In this document: positions 16,519 through 25,652 of the stretch, in pieces | Layout: each line of letters starts with the position of its first letter | Numbering within the stretch: the first letter of the stretch is position 1 | Assembly (NCBI GenBank): GCA_028290545.1 | Contig: JAQGJP010000056.1 | Coordinates: 62,001-126,000, forward strand | Length of the DNA: 64,000 nucleotides | DNA from: Rhizobium sp. | GTDB lineage: Bacteria > Pseudomonadota > Alphaproteobacteria > Rhizobiales > Rhizobiaceae | Reading direction: 5' to 3' | The notes under the pieces: generated by a model | What the model saw: only the letters and a program-made list of their open reading frames with translations | Told to the model about the DNA's origin: nothing | Database searches by the model: none | Made by a program: the position numbers and the translations under genes

Positions 16519-18084
16519 ATGTTTCAGAGGTTTGATATCGTGTCGACGGAGAGGGTGCAGGACAGGGCCGGGGGGCTTATCGCGCGCTTCTTCTGGGCGA
16601 TCGTCGCCCTGATCGTCGCGATCGGGCTGATCTTCCGCCTGCCGGGCCTCGGCAGTCGTTCGCTCTGGATCGACGAACTCTACAGCGAATGGTTCTCGTC
16701 CAGATCGTTTGCCGAGCTTTGGCGAGATGTGCCGTTCTACGAGCCGCATCCGCCGATCTATTACACATTGCTCAAACTATGGACCTTGCTTTTCGGCAAT
16801 TCCGAACTCGGCCTGCGAAGCCTGTCGCTGGTTGCCAGCATGGCGACGATCCTTGCCGTCGCCGTTTCCGGTCGCTTCATAAAGGCCGGTTGGCGCGGCG
16901 AGGCCGCCGGCCTGCTCGGTGCGGCTCTGCTTGCCGTGAACTACGCCAACATCCGTGATGCGCAGAATGCACGTCCGTATGCGCTGCAGACCTTCCTCTG
17001 CACGGTCGCCGTCGTCGCCTCGCTGGTGCTCGTCGCGCGTCTGAGGACGCACGCAAGAGCCACCGGACCATCGGACGGCTGGCTGGGGTCGGCGCTGCTG
17101 CTCGGCCTGTTCGCCGGCTGTGCCCTGTGGATCCACAATACCAGCCTGTTCATTGCTCTGGGAATCTGGTCCGGCCTGGCCCTGTCGCTCATCGTCACGC
17201 CTGCGGGGCAAAGGCTGCGGAATTTCGCCATTTTCTTCGCCGCCGGAATCCTGGCGCTCGTCGTCTGGGCGCCCTACGTCCCGCTCTTCATCGAACAATC
17301 CGGCGCTTTCATGGGCCTGGCCTTCTGGCTCCAGCCGAAGGTGCGGGATCTCTACAGCGCATGGATGCTGCTTCTGGGAGATGATTGGCCGGCTTTTTCC
17401 CTGAGCCTTGGGCTGCTGGCAGTTGGCCTTTTCCGCCTCGCCCGATGCTCTCCGGTGCTCGCCCTTCCTGTCGCGGCGATCCTGCTTGTGCCGCTCTATA
17501 CCGTGTTGGCCGTGAGCTTCGCGGTAAAGCCGATCTACATACAACGCCTGTTCGCATGGATGGTGCCGCTGGCACTTGTCGTCATCGCGCTCGGCATATT
17601 GACGGCGACGCAGCGGCAATGGCCCAGGCTGGTGCTCGCGCTTCTCGCCCTCACTCTTGCCTCCGCAAGATCCGTCGAGGATTTCAACAGGCCGATCGAT
17701 GACTGGAAAGCAATCGTGACCGAGATCGCCGAGAATGCCCGGCCGGGCGATGTCGTCATCGCTGTGCCGGCGGAGGGCAGCATTGCGGTGGATTACTATG
17801 CAAGGCGGCAGGCGCGGTTCCCGCCGGTGGTTTGCGTTCCCGGCTGCTATCCCCAGCGCAACCTGCCCCGAACCTATATGAGCAATTTCGGCGCTCCCAA
17901 GCTGATCGAGGCGGATGGAGAGATCGTCGAACGGGCGCTCAAGACGCATGGCCGCGTCTGGCTGGTCCAGGTCTCCATATCTCTTTATGACCCGAAGAGC
18001 ATTGTACGATCGAGAATCGCAGCCGACAGGACATTCGCGCGGTACTACGGCAATTCGCTCGCGAAGGTGGAACTTTTCGAGTGA
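16519..18084 (+). CDS. Membrane glycosyltransferase, GT39/ArnT-like (GT-C fold)
   Basis: A 521-residue polytopic protein with about 10-12 helices. The first periplasmic loop has the acidic GT-C signature LWIDELYSEWF (near residue 53) followed by EPHPPIYYTLLKLW; the C-terminus (about 400-521) is a periplasmic domain. Such enzymes transfer a sugar from a polyprenyl-phosphate carrier to a lipid or protein outside the inner membrane. The next gene, a DPM-like GT2 with GtrA domain, makes such carriers, so the pair is a two-gene pathway. Acceptor unknown. Confidence 0.85.
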   Translation: MFQRFDIVSTERVQDRAGGLIARFFWAIVALIVAIGLIFRLPGLGSRSLWIDELYSEWFSSRSFAELWRDVPFYEPHPPIYYTLLKLWTLLFGNSELGLRSLSLVASMATILAVAVSGRFIKAGWRGEAAGLLGAALLAVNYANIRDAQNARPYALQTFLCTVAVVASLVLVARLRTHARATGPSDGWLGSALLLGLFAGCALWIHNTSLFIALGIWSGLALSLIVTPAGQRLRNFAIFFAAGILALVVWAPYVPLFIEQSGAFMGLAFWLQPKVRDLYSAWMLLLGDDWPAFSLSLGLLAVGLFRLARCSPVLALPVAAILLVPLYTVLAVSFAVKPIYIQRLFAWMVPLALVVIALGILTATQRQWPRLVLALLALTLASARSVEDFNRPIDDWKAIVTEIAENARPGDVVIAVPAEGSIAVDYYARRQARFPPVVCVPGCYPQRNLPRTYMSNFGAPKLIEADGEIVERALKTHGRVWLVQVSISLYDPKSIVRSRIAADRTFARYYGNSLAKVELFE

Positions 18085-18120
18085 GTTGCTCGTTGTCAGG
18101 ACTGGCGGCAATGGGCAGCC

Positions 18121-19359
18121 ATGATGCAGATCGACAGTCGAAGCAGGATTTCGGACATTCGCAACACATCTGAGCCAGATAATCTCGATACCGCCACGCT
18201 GCAGGCTGCGCCGGATGCGGGGTTTGATACGTTGCGCCGCTCCAGCGAACAGGGAGCGGAGGCATTTCGCCAACCTGTCGCGGAGTTAACGATCGTTGTT
18301 CCCACCTATGCCGAGCGCGACAATATCGCTGAACTGGTCAGGCGGCTGACGACGGTCCTTGCCGGTATCGATTGGGAGGTTGTCTTTGTCGACGACGACA
18401 GTCCGGATGGAACCTCCGCGCTGGCGAAATCGATTGCGTCAGCCGATCCCCATGTCCGGTGCATCCGCAGGGTGGGTCGGCGGGGCCTCTCGGGCGCCTG
18501 CATCGAAGGTATCCTGTCTTCCTCCTCTCCCATCGTCGCCGTCATGGATGCCGATCTCCAGCATGACGAAACGCTCCTGCCGCCGATGCTGAAGGCAATT
18601 CAGACGGGCGCCGATCTGGTCGTCGCGAGCCGCTACATCGCGGGTGGGTCGGCAGCACAGGGCTTTTCCGGGATACGACGCTGGGGCAGCGGACTGGCGA
18701 CGGGCATGGCACGGATTTTGACGGGTACGCAGGTGTCGGATCCCATGTCCGGCTTCTTCATGATCCGCCGTGAAGCGATCGAGGACCATGCGGAAGCATT
18801 GGCAGGAGAAGGATACAAGGTCCTTCTGGATATCCTCTGGACTGCGGGCAAGTCACTGAAGATCGTGGAGCTTTCCTACCGCTTCCGTGAAAGGCGGAGA
18901 GGCGAGAGCAAGCTCGACGCGCTTGTGACCATCGATTATCTGGGACTGCTGTTTTCGAAACTGCTCGGCGGCGTGCTGCCCGTCCGGTTCCTGATGTTCG
19001 GCGCGGTGGGCGCCTCGGGCATCGCCGTGCATCTCCTGGTACTCGGCTATGCGCTCTCGACCCTTCATCTCAGTTTCGAATGGTCGCAGTTCACCGCCGT
19101 CATCGTCGCCATGACCTGGAACTTCGTCATCAACAATCGGCTGACCTATCGTGACGCCCGCCTGTCGGGCTGGCGGTTCGTCAGGGGGCTCGTGATGTTC
19201 TACCTTGCCTGTTCGATCGGTTCCGTCGGCAATGTCGGCGTGGCAAGCTGGATCTATTCCTTCCATGAGGCTGCCTGGCTCGCCGCTCTCGCGGGCGCGA
19301 TCATCGGCGCGGTGTTCAATTACGCCGTCAGTTCCGCGCTGATCTGGAAGCGCAAGTGA
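18121..19359 (+). CDS. Polyprenyl-phosphate glycosyltransferase (GT2) fused to GtrA-like domain
   Basis: A 412-residue protein. After a variable 55-residue leader comes a DPM1-type GT2 domain: TIVVPTYAERDNIAEL, FVDDDSPDGT (donor Asp), AVMDADLQHDE (metal DxD-like) and FRERRRGESKL, to about residue 285. The C-terminal 120 residues form four GtrA-type helices (LMFGAVGASGIAVHLLVL, FVINNRLTYRD). It should charge polyprenyl phosphate with a sugar and help flip it to the periplasm for the GT39 enzyme upstream, 37 bp away. Confidence 0.9.
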   Translation: MMQIDSRSRISDIRNTSEPDNLDTATLQAAPDAGFDTLRRSSEQGAEAFRQPVAELTIVVPTYAERDNIAELVRRLTTVLAGIDWEVVFVDDDSPDGTSALAKSIASADPHVRCIRRVGRRGLSGACIEGILSSSSPIVAVMDADLQHDETLLPPMLKAIQTGADLVVASRYIAGGSAAQGFSGIRRWGSGLATGMARILTGTQVSDPMSGFFMIRREAIEDHAEALAGEGYKVLLDILWTAGKSLKIVELSYRFRERRRGESKLDALVTIDYLGLLFSKLLGGVLPVRFLMFGAVGASGIAVHLLVLGYALSTLHLSFEWSQFTAVIVAMTWNFVINNRLTYRDARLSGWRFVRGLVMFYLACSIGSVGNVGVASWIYSFHEAAWLAALAGAIIGAVFNYAVSSALIWKRK

Positions 19360-19385
19360 TCGCGGCAGCGATCGGGGTGCAAAAG

Positions 19386-19424
19386 TTATTCCCGAGGCTT
19401 TGATCGCGCCTCGGGGGTAATTTT
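19386..19424 (+). terminator. Strong intrinsic terminator between convergent genes
   Basis: TTATTCCCGAGGC pairs with GCCTCGGGGGTAA (two G-T wobbles) around a 9-nt loop and is followed by TTTT at 19421-19424. It ends the rightward glycosyltransferase transcript and, with the opposing CTTTT, probably also serves the leftward exonuclease gene. Confidence 0.8.
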
Positions 19425-19470
19425 GGGTGCCTCCAGATGGCAGAATGGTTCCATCCAACAATGAAGAGCT

Positions 19471-20277
19471 TCAGTCCGCGTCCTTAAGTTCGATCCAGAC
19501 GGGCGCATGATCACTGGCATGTTCGCGGCCGCGCACATTCTTGTCGACGCCGGCGGCCACCAGCCTGGTTGCAAGACTGGGACTGAGGAGAAAGTGGTCA
19601 ATCCGCAGGCCGGCATCGCGGCCCCAGGCGTTGCGCAAATAATCCCAGAATGTGTAGATCCGTTCCTCGGGATGCAGCGTGCGGATGGCGTCCGTCCAGC
19701 CTTGATTGAGGACGGTATGGAAAGCCGCCCGCGCTTCCGGCGTGAACAAGGCATCATCCAGCCAGCGTTCGGGCTTGTAGACGTCGAGATCGGTGGGCAT
19801 GACGTTGTAGTCGCCGACCAGGGCGATCGGTGCATCGGTGGCCAGCAGCGCCGCGCTTCGTTCCGCCAGTCGGCGATACCAGGCAAGCTTGTAGTCGAAT
19901 TTCGGTCCCGGCGACGGATTGCCGTTCGGCGCGTAGAGGCAGCATATCAGGATGCCATTGACCGCCGCTTCGAGATAACGGCTCTGTTGATCTTCCGGGT
20001 CGCCGGGCAGTCCGCGTTGCGTCTCGATCGGATCGGCGCCACGGGCGAGGATAGCGACGCCATTCCAGCTTTTCTGGCCCTGCCAGATGGCGCCATAACC
20101 GGCGTCGTTGATCGCCCGCAGCGGAAAGCGCTCCTGGGGCGCCTTGAGTTCCTGCAGGCAGACCACGTCGGGCCTGGCCTCGGCGAGCCATTCGAGCAAC
20201 AAATGCTGCCGGCCATTGACGCCGTTGACGTTGAAGGTCGCGATCTTGAAATCCGGTCTGCGCTTTCTGGCTGGCAT
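19471..20277 (-). CDS. xthA: Exodeoxyribonuclease III / AP endonuclease
   Basis: A 268-residue exonuclease-endonuclease-phosphatase enzyme of base-excision repair. Family motifs in order: ATFNVNGVNGR (residues 13-23), CLQELKAP with the metal Glu (about 40), YAPNGNPSPGPKFDYKL (about 114), GDYNVMPTDLDVY (about 150), LRIDHFLLSP (about 224) and ASDHAPVWIEL with the catalytic Asp-His near the end. Length is normal. It follows the SLC13 gene by 4 bp on the same strand. Confidence 0.93.
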   Translation of the reverse strand: MPARKRRPDFKIATFNVNGVNGRQHLLLEWLAEARPDVVCLQELKAPQERFPLRAINDAGYGAIWQGQKSWNGVAILARGADPIETQRGLPGDPEDQQSRYLEAAVNGILICCLYAPNGNPSPGPKFDYKLAWYRRLAERSAALLATDAPIALVGDYNVMPTDLDVYKPERWLDDALFTPEARAAFHTVLNQGWTDAIRTLHPEERIYTFWDYLRNAWGRDAGLRIDHFLLSPSLATRLVAAGVDKNVRGREHASDHAPVWIELKDAD

Positions 20278-20281
20278 TGCG

Positions 20282-22054
20282 CTATCCTATTGGCCATACG
20301 ATCAGCAGCATTGGCACGCTGACCACGATGACGATGAACGAGAGCGGTAATCCCAACCGCCAGTAGTCGCCGAATCGATAGCCGCCCGGGCCCATCACCA
20401 GCGTATTGCATTGATGGCCGATCGGGGTGAGGAAATCGCTGCCGGCACCGATCGCCACCGCCATCAGGAACGCATCCGGAGCATAGCCGAGATCCTGCGC
20501 GAACTTGGCCGCGATCGGCGCCATCACCAGCACCGTAGCAGCGTTATTGAGGAACGGCGTCACGGCCATCGCCGCAACCAGGATCAGCGCCAACGCCGCA
20601 TAGGACGGCAGGTTCATGGCCACGTTCGAGAGAAGATCTGCGATAACATCCGTCGTGCCTGTCGTGCGCAGTGAATCGCTGACCGGGATCAGTGCGGCGA
20701 GCATGATCAGAATCGGCGCATCGAGATGGGAATAAATCTCTCGCAGCGGCAGGGCACCTGAAACCACGATCAGGAATGCTGCCGTGAAGAACGCCGCTGC
20801 CACCGGCACGCCGCCGAACGCCGTCGCTGCCATGGCCACAAGCAAGATGCCGACAGGTATTAGCCCGTTACGGACGCTGCCGAGCATCAGATCACGGGCG
20901 ATGAGCGGCAGGCAGTCCCATTCGCGCAGCAGATCGGGAATACGGTTCACGTCACCCTGCAGCACAAGCACGTCGCCATTCTGGATGCGAATTTCCCCAA
21001 GCCGCTCGACGAACCGTTGATCGCGGCGGCTGATGGCCAGCAGGCGAAGTCCGGTATTGTCGATCAGCGACAGTTCCTTGGCACTCTGGCCGATCAGCCC
21101 GGAATTCTTGCCGACGATCGCCTCCACCGAACCCAGCTCGGTTCGAAGTTCCTCCTTGCGCTTGCCTCCTTCGGAAAGGCTGAGTTTGCCTTGGTGGACC
21201 ATGGCGTCCAGTGCGGTTTGCTCGCCTTCCAGCAGCAGGACATCACCGGGCTTGAGCACGGTGTCGGGCAGCGGTTTGCGCTTCTGGCCGCCTTCGCCGA
21301 TAATCGCAATGACCATGGCGTTGCCGCCGCCGAATTTTTGCAGCGCGCTGACGGAACTCGCCGTCGCGATGGTTTTCTCTGTGACGATCACTTCGGTGGT
21401 GTAATTTTTGATCTGCAGGGCTTCGTGCAAATCCGCCCCTTCGCGCTTGCGCTCCGGCAGAAGCCGGTAGCCGAATGCGAGAAAGAGAACGCCGGCGACT
21501 GCGAGTGCGGCGCCCACCGGGGTGTAATCGAACATCGAAAACGGCTGGCCGGTCATCTCCTCGCGCATTCGCGAGACGATGACATTCGGCGAGGTGCCGA
21601 TCTGCGTCATCAGCCCGCCCAGCAGGGACGCGAACGCCATCGGCATCAGGAACCTCGAAACCGAAACGCCGGATTTGCGCGCCATCTGCATGGCGACCGG
21701 GATCATGATCGCCAGCGCGCCAATATTCTTGACGAATGCCGACATTACCGCGACGACAACCACGAGGATGATCAATTGTGTTCGCGGACCGCGCCGGTCA
21801 GGCGACAGACGCCGTAGCGCGATGTTCATGATGCCGGAGCGCGAGATCGCCGCACTGACGACAAGCGCCGAGCCGACGATGATGACAATGTCATCGGAAA
21901 ATCCACTAAAGGCGTCCTTGGGTTTGACGAGCCCCAGAACCAGCGCCAGGAGCAGCGCGCCGACGGCGACGATATCATAGCGGAACCTGCCCCAGATGAA
22001 CGCAACCATCAACACGGCGATAAGACCGATAGCAAGCCATTGATCCGTTTGCAT
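20282..22054 (-). CDS. SLC13/DASS-type transporter with two TrkA-C (RCK_C) domains
   Basis: A 590-residue inner-membrane permease. N-terminal helices to about residue 180 include FSDDIVIIVGSALVVSAAI and MTQIGTSPNVIVS, the SNT-like substrate hairpin. A cytosolic insert (about 200-380) has two TrkA-C domains (GEGGQKRKPLPDTVLKPGDVLLLEG; RIQNGDVLVLQGD), then a second helical bundle with FLNNAATVLVMAPI and FLTPIGHQCNTLV. This layout is typical of bacterial Na+/anion (dicarboxylate or sulfate-like) symporters. Start at 22054 follows GGGGA by 5 nt. Substrate unknown. Confidence 0.87.
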   Translation of the reverse strand: MQTDQWLAIGLIAVLMVAFIWGRFRYDIVAVGALLLALVLGLVKPKDAFSGFSDDIVIIVGSALVVSAAISRSGIMNIALRRLSPDRRGPRTQLIILVVVVAVMSAFVKNIGALAIMIPVAMQMARKSGVSVSRFLMPMAFASLLGGLMTQIGTSPNVIVSRMREEMTGQPFSMFDYTPVGAALAVAGVLFLAFGYRLLPERKREGADLHEALQIKNYTTEVIVTEKTIATASSVSALQKFGGGNAMVIAIIGEGGQKRKPLPDTVLKPGDVLLLEGEQTALDAMVHQGKLSLSEGGKRKEELRTELGSVEAIVGKNSGLIGQSAKELSLIDNTGLRLLAISRRDQRFVERLGEIRIQNGDVLVLQGDVNRIPDLLREWDCLPLIARDLMLGSVRNGLIPVGILLVAMAATAFGGVPVAAAFFTAAFLIVVSGALPLREIYSHLDAPILIMLAALIPVSDSLRTTGTTDVIADLLSNVAMNLPSYAALALILVAAMAVTPFLNNAATVLVMAPIAAKFAQDLGYAPDAFLMAVAIGAGSDFLTPIGHQCNTLVMGPGGYRFGDYWRLGLPLSFIVIVVSVPMLLIVWPIG

Positions 22055-22201
22055 GCATGTCCCCACTTCGCGCTGTGATCAACGCTTTCGACGCCGATCG
22101 GGATGCATGCATTGGGAAATTTTTTGACAGAGGGCGGGAGGTGGAACCTTCGGCTGCGATCGGTCGTTAAACGAGTGCGGGGCAACCGTGATAGGTGCCA
22201 C

Positions 22202-22435
22202 ATGGATAAGGTGCTTTCGATCCTGTTGTTGTTTCTGGCTTCGAGCGCCCAGGCCTCGATACAGTCGTTTAAGACAGATGAAACAGCAATCCGTCCGGTC
22301 CGCATAATCGAAGAGAAGAAGGTGGGAGATCCAGCTCTGCAACGCCCATGCGGAAGACCGATCCTGCTGTTAATGAAACTGCCCGGCGGACGTGTGATTC
22401 TTGTCGGCGTATTCCTGCCCAAACAAAGCTGCTGA
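22202..22435 (+). CDS. Possible small exported protein
   Basis: A 77-codon frame starting MDKVLSILLLFLASSAQAS, a plausible signal peptide with AQA cleavage. The mature part is basic and ends with a C-terminal cysteine; it contains the hydrophobic segment GRVILVGVFL. I see no family and only a weak ribosome site (ATAGGTG). It lies between divergent SLC13 and the helicase. Could be a chance frame. Confidence 0.35.
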   Translation: MDKVLSILLLFLASSAQASIQSFKTDETAIRPVRIIEEKKVGDPALQRPCGRPILLLMKLPGGRVILVGVFLPKQSC

Positions 22436-22510
22436 ACCACGTCGCGCTTCCCAACCGCCTGCGAATTCCATACGTTCGTATTTCGTTCTTGAATCGGGAC
22501 CTGGGATTGA

Positions 22511-24580
22511 ATGGCGGCGGCCTATCTTGAAAAGCTCAATGACGCGCAACGGCGCGCGGTCGAACATGGTTGTGAGAGTGGTGCGGACACTATCGCCGGT
22601 CCGTTGCTGATCATTGCCGGCGCCGGCTCGGGCAAGACCAACACGCTCGCACACAAGGTCGCGCATCTGATCGTCAAAGGCGCCGATCCGCGCCGTATCC
22701 TGCTGATGACCTTTTCGCGCCGCGCGGCGTCCGAGATGGCGCGCCGCGTCGAGCGCATCTGTGCCCGGGTGCTGGGTACAAGCGAAGGCGCGATTACCGA
22801 TGCGCTGGCCTGGAGCGGTACGTTCCACGGCATCGGCGCCCGGCTGCTGCGCGAATATGCCTATGAGATCGGCCTCAATCCGGATTTCACCATCCATGAT
22901 CGCGAGGACAGCGCCGACCTTATGAACCTGGTCCGCCACGAGCTTGGTTTCTCGAAAATGGAAAGCCGGTTTCCCACCAAGGCGACGTGCCTGGCGATCT
23001 ATTCCCGCGCCGTGAATTCCGAGACAGCCCTGGATGTCGTGCTGCGGACGGCTTTCCCGTGGTGCTCCAACTGGCAGGCACAGTTGCGGACGCTGTTCGC
23101 CGGCTATGTCGAGGCCAAGCAGGCGCAGAACGTGCTCGATTACGACGACCTGCTGCTCTATTGGGCGCAGGCGGCCGCCGATCCCGTGCTGGCCGGCGAC
23201 ATGGGCGCGCTGTTTGACCACCTGCTCGTCGATGAATATCAGGACACCAACCGGCTGCAGAGTTCGATCCTGACGGCGCTGAAGCCGGATGGCCGCGGCC
23301 TGACCGTGGTCGGAGACGACGCGCAATCGATCTATTCCTTCCGCGCCGCCACCGTCCGCAACATCCTCGATTTCCCTGCGGCCTTCGAGCCGAGAGCCGA
23401 TATCATCACGCTCGACCGCAACTACCGCTCGACGGGGCCGATTCTTGCCGCAGCCAATGGCGTCATCGAACTGGCGCGCGAACGATTCACCAAAAACCTG
23501 TGGACCGAACGCGAATCGAGCGAGCGGCCAAGGCTGGTGTCCGTGCGCGAGGAAACCGAGCAGGCGCGTTTCGTGGTCGAATCGGTGCTGGAAAACCGCG
23601 AGCGCGGCTCGGCGCTGAAGCATCAGGCGGTGCTGTTCCGTGCCTCCCATCACAGTGCCGTGCTGGAAATCGAGCTGACCCGGCGCAATATCCCGTTCGT
23701 GAAGTTCGGTGGCCTGAAGTTCCTGGACAGCGCCCATGTCAAGGATATGCTGTCGATCCTGCGTTTCGCGCAAAATCCGCGCGACAAGGTGGCCGGCTTC
23801 CGGTTGCTGCAGCTTCTTCCCGGTGTCGGGCCACAGACGGCCGCCAAGGTGCTTGACGCAATGCTGGTGGCGCCCGATCCATTGGGCGAGATGGCGGAAA
23901 TGGCCGTCTCGCCCAAAGCCGCCGATCACTGGCATTCGCTGGTCGACCTGCTGCAGGCGCTCAGCCGCCGGACGGCCGGCTGGCCGCAGGAGCTCGAGCA
24001 GGCACGCCTGTGGTACGAGCCGCATCTGGCGGCCGTCCACGAGGATGTCGATGCGCGAAAGGCCGATCTCGCCCAGCTTGAGCAGATCGCCGGCGGCTAT
24101 GCCTCGCGCGAACGATTCCTGACCGAACTGACGCTCGATCCGCCGGATGCGACCAGCGACCAGCCCGGCGTGCCGCTGCTCGACGAGGATTTTCTCATCC
24201 TCTCGACCATCCATTCCGCCAAGGGGCAGGAATGGACATCGGTGTTCGTGCTCAATTGCGTCGATGGCTGCATTCCCTCGGATCTTGCAGTGGGCCAGTC
24301 CGACGAGATCGAGGAGGAGCGGCGGCTGCTTTATGTCGCAATGACCCGCGCCAAGGACAACCTGTCGCTGATCGTGCCGCAGCGTTTCTATACCCATGGC
24401 CAGAACCCGCAGGGCGATCGGCATGTCTATGCCGCCCGGACCCGCTTCATCCCGGCGACGCTGCTGCAGTTCTTCGAGGTCGGCACCTGGCCCAAGGCCG
24501 TGGCGGGCGAAAGGGCGAATGCCGAGGTCCGGCAGATGCGCGTCGATGTCGGCGCCAGGATGCGCGGCATGTGGCGATAG
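22511..24580 (+). CDS. UvrD/Rep-family superfamily 1 DNA helicase
   Basis: A 689-residue ATP-dependent 3'-5' helicase. Motif I IAGAGSGKTNT is near residue 36, Ia LLMTFSRRAASEM near 67, II VDEYQDTNRLQ near 240, III VVGDDAQSIYSFR near 266, IV LDRNYRS near 301, V STIHSAKGQEW near 565 and VI YVAMTRAKDNL near 608. It is somewhat shorter than E. coli UvrD at the C-terminus, as in many alphaproteobacterial paralogues. Probable role in repair or replication restart. It is not obviously in an operon. Confidence 0.92.
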   Translation: MAAAYLEKLNDAQRRAVEHGCESGADTIAGPLLIIAGAGSGKTNTLAHKVAHLIVKGADPRRILLMTFSRRAASEMARRVERICARVLGTSEGAITDALAWSGTFHGIGARLLREYAYEIGLNPDFTIHDREDSADLMNLVRHELGFSKMESRFPTKATCLAIYSRAVNSETALDVVLRTAFPWCSNWQAQLRTLFAGYVEAKQAQNVLDYDDLLLYWAQAAADPVLAGDMGALFDHLLVDEYQDTNRLQSSILTALKPDGRGLTVVGDDAQSIYSFRAATVRNILDFPAAFEPRADIITLDRNYRSTGPILAAANGVIELARERFTKNLWTERESSERPRLVSVREETEQARFVVESVLENRERGSALKHQAVLFRASHHSAVLEIELTRRNIPFVKFGGLKFLDSAHVKDMLSILRFAQNPRDKVAGFRLLQLLPGVGPQTAAKVLDAMLVAPDPLGEMAEMAVSPKAADHWHSLVDLLQALSRRTAGWPQELEQARLWYEPHLAAVHEDVDARKADLAQLEQIAGGYASRERFLTELTLDPPDATSDQPGVPLLDEDFLILSTIHSAKGQEWTSVFVLNCVDGCIPSDLAVGQSDEIEEERRLLYVAMTRAKDNLSLIVPQRFYTHGQNPQGDRHVYAARTRFIPATLLQFFEVGTWPKAVAGERANAEVRQMRVDVGARMRGMWR

Positions 24581-24585
24581 TCGCC

Positions 24586-24831
24586 TCAGCTCAGGCGCAG
24601 ATGCGCCTCTATGGCCGCGGCGATGAATGCCTGCCTTGCCTTGGCCGGCGCGGCGTCACCATTCAACACCAGATCGCAGACCTTCTCGGCTCGATCGTAC
24701 TGGCTTCCGTGATAGTCGGACCAGCGGCGGTCGAGAATGGCCTTGGCCTGGCGCACCGTGCGTACCGTTCGACGAACGCCGGTTTCCGGGTTTTCAATGG
24801 TGATCGGGGAACTCCATGTGTTTGACGCCAT
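24586..24831 (-). CDS. DUF982-family small protein, second copy
   Basis: An 81-residue protein starting MASNTWSSPITIENP behind an excellent AGGAGGT ribosome site. It shares the DUF982 frame with the 12227-12478 protein (W-x-SP, central W, AR-x-AFI-x-AA-x-EAH at the end) but little else, so the copies are old paralogues. Convergent with the helicase gene, 5 bp apart. Function unknown. Confidence 0.85.
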   Translation of the reverse strand: MASNTWSSPITIENPETGVRRTVRTVRQAKAILDRRWSDYHGSQYDRAEKVCDLVLNGDAAPAKARQAFIAAAIEAHLRLS

Positions 24832-25295
24832 GACGCAGTACCTCCTGCAATCAACAACGCCCTGTCGCATGACGGGTTCCAGGACATCGCCGGATGTTGG
24901 CTGGCATGGTTAAGGATTGGTTTGCGGCTGGGACGGGCAGGCCGGCACGACCGGAGGCGCCTGGTCGGGACCGCGGATTGATCGTTGGGGCGAACGATCC
25001 GGCGGGGCAGGCCCTGCGCGGGCAGTACGATTCCGGCTGGTGAGATCCCGAACGGGCACAGGCAAATTGCGCACCCTCGACTTTCCCCGTTTGCCGGATT
25101 TCGCAGCCGGCACGTCTCTCGCGCATTCCCCGATTGCCGACCTCTGGCGACCGCCCGGCAGATGTTCATCTGCCGGGCGTTTTCCGGCTCGCGGGAATTT
25201 CTTCTGAATTCCGTCCATTGACGCTTGCGCTCTGCCGCTAGCTGTGGCAATAGCCCGCCTGCCTGAGCGGTTAGAACATGTTCGCCGATCAAGAT
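24832..25295 (+). other. 464-bp gap containing a possible small RNA locus
   Basis: No convincing protein gene. It holds an inverted repeat GATCGTT-N6-AACGATC at 24980-24999 and a strong plus-strand intrinsic terminator at 25153-25183. Since no plus-strand gene precedes the terminator except the helicase 570 bp upstream, a small RNA may end there. Open frames on both strands lack ribosome sites and family character. Confidence 0.45.
25153..25183 (+). terminator. Strong Rho-independent terminator without an adjacent protein gene
   Basis: A perfect 12-bp stem, GCCCGGCAGATG (25153-25164) with CATCTGCCGGGC (25167-25178), two-base centre TT, followed by G and TTTT (25180-25183). The T-run is only on the plus strand. 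Confidence 0.8.
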
Positions 25296-25370
25296 GCTGC
25301 GGTAGCTCAGTGGTAGAGCACACCCTTGGTAAGGGTGAGGTCGAGAGTTCAATCCTCTCTCGCAGCACCA
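25296..25370 (+). tRNA. tRNA-Thr (anticodon GGT)
   Basis: A 75-nt cloverleaf with encoded CCA. The acceptor stem is GCTGCGG/TCGCAGC with one terminal G-T pair, the D arm GCTC/GAGC, the anticodon stem CACCC/GGGTG around loop TTGGTAA (anticodon GGT reads ACC/ACT) and the T arm GAGAG/CTCTC with TTCAATC. The 3' end is not repeated elsewhere in the window and no integrase gene is adjacent, so it shows no sign of being an occupied integration site. Confidence 0.97.
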
Positions 25371-25652
25371 GTTTTTCCACTTGAAATCGCTTGAACCCCT
25401 TGACCCGCATGCCTGCCGTCTATTTGACGTTACAAATGGGCAGGAATAATGGCGGGTAGGCCGCGAAACGATGTTGACCGGACGGCCGCTGCTTCGCTCG
25501 GCGCCTGTAGCGCGCAAAATCGAATGGCGCGGCGCGCAAGATCAGGTGGCACCAGATTTTCCCCTCATACATGCCCTTTGACGCCACTTTAGGTACTGGC
25601 CGGTAGGGCGCGTCCCAGTGAACATCGCTGAAAGAGATGGATTACCGTTTCC
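25371..25652 (+). other. Gap downstream of tRNA-Thr
   Basis: 282 bp up to the end of the GlxA regulator gene. No gene, repeat of the tRNA end, or clear terminator is visible. Confidence 0.5.

Noticed and set aside
16777..18273. 498-codon minus-strand frame opposite the GT39 gene
   Set aside because: Low-complexity charged translation, antisense to a well-supported membrane glycosyltransferase.
22370..24424. 684-codon minus-strand open frame
   Set aside because: Shadow of the UvrD-type helicase, which shows all superfamily 1 motifs on the plus strand.
24910..25410. Minus-strand frame with the RERIELSTSPLPR...STTELP-like peptide across tRNA-Thr
   Set aside because: It is the well-known false translation of the strand opposite a tRNA gene; it has no ribosome site or family.
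25296..25652. tRNA-Thr as an integration site of a mobile element
   Set aside because: No integrase gene and no repeat of the tRNA 3' end in the window.
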